A stretch of DNA of 33,803 nt, taken from the NCBI GenBank assembly GCA_035652075.1, contig DASREL010000167.1, forward strand, positions 1-33,803, read 5' to 3'. The first letter of the stretch is position 1. The number at the start of each line of letters is the position of its first letter. Positions 31,483 to 33,803 of this stretch are shown here, piece by piece. The notes under the pieces are model-generated. The model saw only the letters and a program-made list of their open reading frames with translations, was not told the DNA's origin and did not search any database. The DNA comes from Gp6-AA45 sp035652075. GTDB taxonomy: Bacteria > Acidobacteriota > Vicinamibacteria > Vicinamibacterales > CAVVIG01. The position numbers and the translations under genes are program-made.

Positions 31483-31982
31483 TCGTTGTTGATGTACTGC
31501 GTCACGCGCTTGACGTAATTTTCGGTCTCCTCGAACGGCGGGATCTCGCCGCCGTACTGCGACACGATGCCGGCGCCGGCGTTGTAGCTGGCGAGGACGA
31601 GCGGCAGGTTGCCGCGATGGAGATCGAGGAGCTCGCGCAGCAAGCGGGTCCCCGCCATGATGTTCTGCCGCGGGTCGAACGGATCGGTGACGCCGAACGC
31701 GAGCGAGATGTTCGGCATCAACTGCATCAGTCCCTGCGCGCCGGCGCGTGACACGGCCCATGGGTCGAACGCCGATTCGGCGCGCATCACCGATCGAATC
31801 AGTTTCGGGTCGACGTTGTACGTGTCCGCCGCGTCCTGAATCATGCCGTCATACGCGCGTGCTGGTTGGACCGCTTCGAAGCTGTCGATGGTGGTCGCGA
31901 CGTGCGCAGACGAAGGATGCGTCGCCGACTTCAGCTGATGCGGAAACGCGAGCGCGAGCGTGGCGAAGAGTGCGCTGCGCAT
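31479..31982 (-). CDS. lytic transglycosylase, SLT domain
   Basis: The 167-residue protein cleaves peptidoglycan glycan strands by forming 1,6-anhydromuramic ends. A short signal peptide (about 1-19) is followed by the Slt fold: IRSVMRAESAFDPWAVSRAG with the catalytic Glu in ES, AQGLMQLMPNISLAFGV, DPFDPRQNIMAGTRLLREL and LVLASYNAGAG. ATG 31982 fits the signal peptide; the longer frame to 32096 adds an Arg-rich tail unlikely to be translated. The stop codons of this gene and the FAD enzyme gene overlap. The protein is short for an SLT enzyme but complete for the catalytic domain. Confidence 0.9.
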   Translation of the reverse strand: MRSALFATLALAFPHQLKSATHPSSAHVATTIDSFEAVQPARAYDGMIQDAADTYNVDPKLIRSVMRAESAFDPWAVSRAGAQGLMQLMPNISLAFGVTDPFDPRQNIMAGTRLLRELLDLHRGNLPLVLASYNAGAGIVSQYGGEIPPFEETENYVKRVTQYINND

Positions 31983-32146
31983 ATGGCCGCGTCGACGCTC
32001 GCGCCGCCGCCGCTCAGGCGTGACGCGATCGATCCATCGGCGGTCGGTGTGATGACGTCTGTCGTCGCCATGCCGGAGCCCGAGCGTATCTGCCACAACC
32101 GTATTCGCAGCAAGATGCGGTGCGTCAGCCGGGCGTAACGTTCAGG

Positions 32147-32154
32147 TATAGAAT
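32147..32154 (+). promoter_or_regulatory. putative -10 box, leaderless molybdo-enzyme gene
   Basis: TATAGAAT is followed by CCGCCGC and the ATG at 32162. Spacer sequence and length are identical to those before the MFS gene. No Shine-Dalgarno, no clear -35. Confidence 0.5.
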
Positions 32155-32161
32155 CCGCCGC

Positions 32162-33803
32162 ATGAGCAAGCGGAAGATTTCTCGCCGCCGTTTTCTCGAG
32201 ACCACCGGCGCGGCCGCGGCCGTCGTCGCCACGCGACCCACACTGGCCGCGCAAGCGGTCAGCCCTGAGCGAGCGAAGCGAGTCGAAGGGCGCACCGCTA
32301 TTCGTGCCACCTTTAACGGCGTTGCGCGGCAAGTCGACGTCGAAGATCGATGGACGCTGGCGGAGTTGCTGCGCGATCACCTGCGACTGACCGGCACGAA
32401 GATCGGCTGCGACCGCGGCGAGTGCGGCGCGTGCACCGTGCTCGTCGACGGCAAGCCGGTGTACTCCTGCAGTCAGCTTGCCGTGTGGATGGACGGCCAC
32501 GCGATCGAAACGGTCGAAGGGTTGATCAAGAACGACAAGCTCGATCCGCTGCAGCAGTCGTTCGTCGAACATGACGCGCCGCAGTGCGGCTACTGCACGT
32601 CGGGTCAGTTGATGAGCGCGACGGCGCTCCTGCGCACGAATCCGCATCCGACCGCGGACGAAGCGCGCGCCGCGATGACCGGCAACCTGTGTCGCTGCGC
32701 GAACTACAACCACTACATCGCTGCGACGGTTAACGCACAACGATCAACGCAGAACTCGCAGAACGCGCAGCCGAAATTGGCTTCTGCGGCTTCTGCGGTT
32801 TCTTCGCTGAACGTTGTGGGGCACGCGACGCCGCGCATCGACGCCGTCGAGCGTGTGACCGGCAAGGCGACGTACACCGGCGATCTGCAGCTGCCCGGCA
32901 TGTTGTACGCGCGCGTGCTGCGAAGCCCGCATCCGCACGCGCGGATCGTCAAGATCGACACGTCGAAAGCGATGGCGCTGCCGGGCGTGAAGGCGATCGT
33001 CACGCACGAGAACTGCAAGGTGATCTGGGGATCGGGCGGCATCTCGGGCGGCGCGCAGTATCAGGACGAGGTGAAGAAGAACACGAAGCATCGCCGCTAC
33101 GCGTTCAACAACCCGGTGCGTTTCGTCGGCGAACCGGTCGCGGCGGTCGCGGCGATCGATCGTCACACGGCCGAGGACGCGCTGCATCTGATCGACGTCA
33201 CCTACGAACCGCTCGAGTTCGTGCTCGATCACGAAGAGGCGTTGAAGCCGGACGCGCCGAAGATCTGGCCCGAAGGCAACTTGTCGCCGACCGCGCGCAA
33301 CGAGTTCGTCCCGATCAGCGCGAAGCGCGGCAGCATCGACGCCGGATTCACGGCCGCCGATCACGTGTTCGAGGACCGCTTCAGCACCGCGTTCGTGCAC
33401 AACGCGCAGATGGAGATCCGCTGCGCGCTCGCGTCGTGGACGGGCGACAAGCTGACGATCTACACGCCGACGCAGGGGATCTCGAACTGCCGCGCCGACA
33501 TCGCGCGCGATCTCGAGATGGCGCCGGAGAAAGTCGACGTCATCTGCCACTACATGGGCGGCGGCTTCGGCAACAAGAACCAGAACCAGGACGCGGACCT
33601 GATCGCCGCCGTGCTCGCGAAGGAAGCGGGCGCGCCGGTGAAGCTCGAGCTGTCGCGCAAGGAAGACTTCGTCGGCGTGCACGGACGCTGGCCGACGACG
33701 CAGTACTACAAAGTCGGCGTGAAGAACGACGGCACGTTGACGGCGCTGCAGCTGCGCGGCTTCAGCGGCATGGGGCCCTACCGCAAGAACAGCGGCGCAA
33801 TCG
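32162..33803 (+). CDS. Tat-exported fused 2Fe-2S / molybdopterin dehydrogenase (partial)
   Basis: The first 547 codons of a xanthine-dehydrogenase-superfamily enzyme, cut by the window end. SRRRFLETTG is a twin-arginine signal. A plant-type 2Fe-2S cluster is ligated by Cys83, 88, 91 and 103; the second by Cys142, 145, 177 and 179. From about residue 217 the molybdopterin-binding large subunit follows (PRIDAVERVTGKATYTGDLQ, SPHPHARI, GGGFGNK), so two normally separate subunits are fused in the isoquinoline-1-oxidoreductase or aldehyde-dehydrogenase manner. No FAD subunit is seen. Both non-domain segments are repeat-derived: residues 34-43 after the Tat signal (32262-32291) and the 190-216 linker (32731-32818). 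Substrate unknown; likely a periplasmic heterocycle or aldehyde oxidation. Confidence 0.88.
   Translation, partial: MSKRKISRRRFLETTGAAAAVVATRPTLAAQAVSPERAKRVEGRTAIRATFNGVARQVDVEDRWTLAELLRDHLRLTGTKIGCDRGECGACTVLVDGKPVYSCSQLAVWMDGHAIETVEGLIKNDKLDPLQQSFVEHDAPQCGYCTSGQLMSATALLRTNPHPTADEARAAMTGNLCRCANYNHYIAATVNAQRSTQNSQNAQPKLASAASAVSSLNVVGHATPRIDAVERVTGKATYTGDLQLPGMLYARVLRSPHPHARIVKIDTSKAMALPGVKAIVTHENCKVIWGSGGISGGAQYQDEVKKNTKHRRYAFNNPVRFVGEPVAAVAAIDRHTAEDALHLIDVTYEPLEFVLDHEEALKPDAPKIWPEGNLSPTARNEFVPISAKRGSIDAGFTAADHVFEDRFSTAFVHNAQMEIRCALASWTGDKLTIYTPTQGISNCRADIARDLEMAPEKVDVICHYMGGGFGNKNQNQDADLIAAVLAKEAGAPVKLELSRKEDFVGVHGRWPTTQYYKVGVKNDGTLTALQLRGFSGMGPYRKNSGAI
32262..32291. repeat. GCCCTGAGCGAG...CGAAGGGC element inside the gene
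   Basis: An interrupted palindrome whose ends GCCCT(T)CG and CGAAGGGC pair, with GAGCGAGCGAAGCGAG between. From memory it resembles an element scattered in many unrelated high-GC genomes. It is in frame and encodes SPERAKRVEG. Confidence 0.65.
32731..32818. repeat. inverted CGCAGAA/TTCTGCG repeat encoding an interdomain linker
   Basis: The left arm (CGCACAACG, CAACGCAGAA, CTCGCAGAA, CGCGCAG) pairs with the right arm (CTTCTGCGG, CTTCTGCGG, TTTCTTCGCTGA, ACGTTGTG). Both are open in frame and encode NAQRSTQNSQNAQ and ASAASAVSSLNVV. Confidence 0.85.

Noticed and set aside
29479..31761. 760-codon open frame on the minus strand
   Set aside because: Antisense to the FAD oxidase gene, Arg-rich composition, no recognisable motif.

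Overview
The window looks like chromosomal DNA of an acidobacterium, most probably of the Vicinamibacteria type. This is inferred from the high GC content, the alternative-complex-III-type respiratory genes, the abundance of secreted c-type cytochromes, and a family of hairpin repeats (core GGCCTGAAGGCC followed by GCGCTAC) that reads into proteins as 'KACAT' or 'AQAFRPA' peptides. No rRNA, tRNA, CRISPR array, phage or intact transposase was found.

Layout. 1-3022: a TRAP transporter (periplasmic binding protein plus a fused DctQM permease). 3023-5212: a low-density, decayed accessory patch bounded by arrays of one heptamer repeat in opposite orientations. It holds a 24-codon scrap of a type I restriction HsdR gene, an intact DUF433 antitoxin-like gene overlapping a frameshifted DUF5615 PIN-like gene, a broken HTH-DUF433 gene, and a tract with an exact 21-bp period that encodes ten heptapeptides. 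5213-7864: a ThuA-like protein, a secreted HNH-like protein and an OFA-family MFS transporter. 7953-17382: one long co-directional cluster running from a cytochrome c/PHM-like copper monooxygenase and its secreted partner, through a PAS membrane sensor, into an alternative-complex-III-like operon (monoheme cytochrome, pentaheme ActA, split ActB1 and ActB2, ActC, ActD). 17590-23225: minus-strand genes for a secreted protein of unknown function and a three-gene operon (small secreted protein, LOR/SDH ornithine-cyclodeaminase-like enzyme, propeller-GGDEF diguanylate cyclase). 23310-27775: a cytochrome c, two further copies of the cytochrome c/copper monooxygenase and a second copy of the partner protein, which carries a collagen-like tract. 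27988-29467: a barrel-like outer membrane protein and a double-PEGA protein, translationally overlapped. 29629-33803: a Tat-exported FAD amine oxidase-like enzyme, a lytic transglycosylase, and the start of a Tat-exported fused 2Fe-2S/molybdopterin dehydrogenase cut by the window edge.

How it works together. Most products are exported redox proteins. The most interesting reading is that quinol electrons pass through the ACIII-like complex to c-type cytochromes and then to the fused heme of the PHM-like copper monooxygenases, which keep all the expected copper ligands. This is a hypothesis based on gene order and ligand conservation. Two other themes recur. Intergenic-type repeats have become coding sequence at domain boundaries, signal peptides and termini. 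Several genes lacking a Shine-Dalgarno sequence carry a -10-like box 5-8 nt before the start codon, which suggests leaderless transcription.
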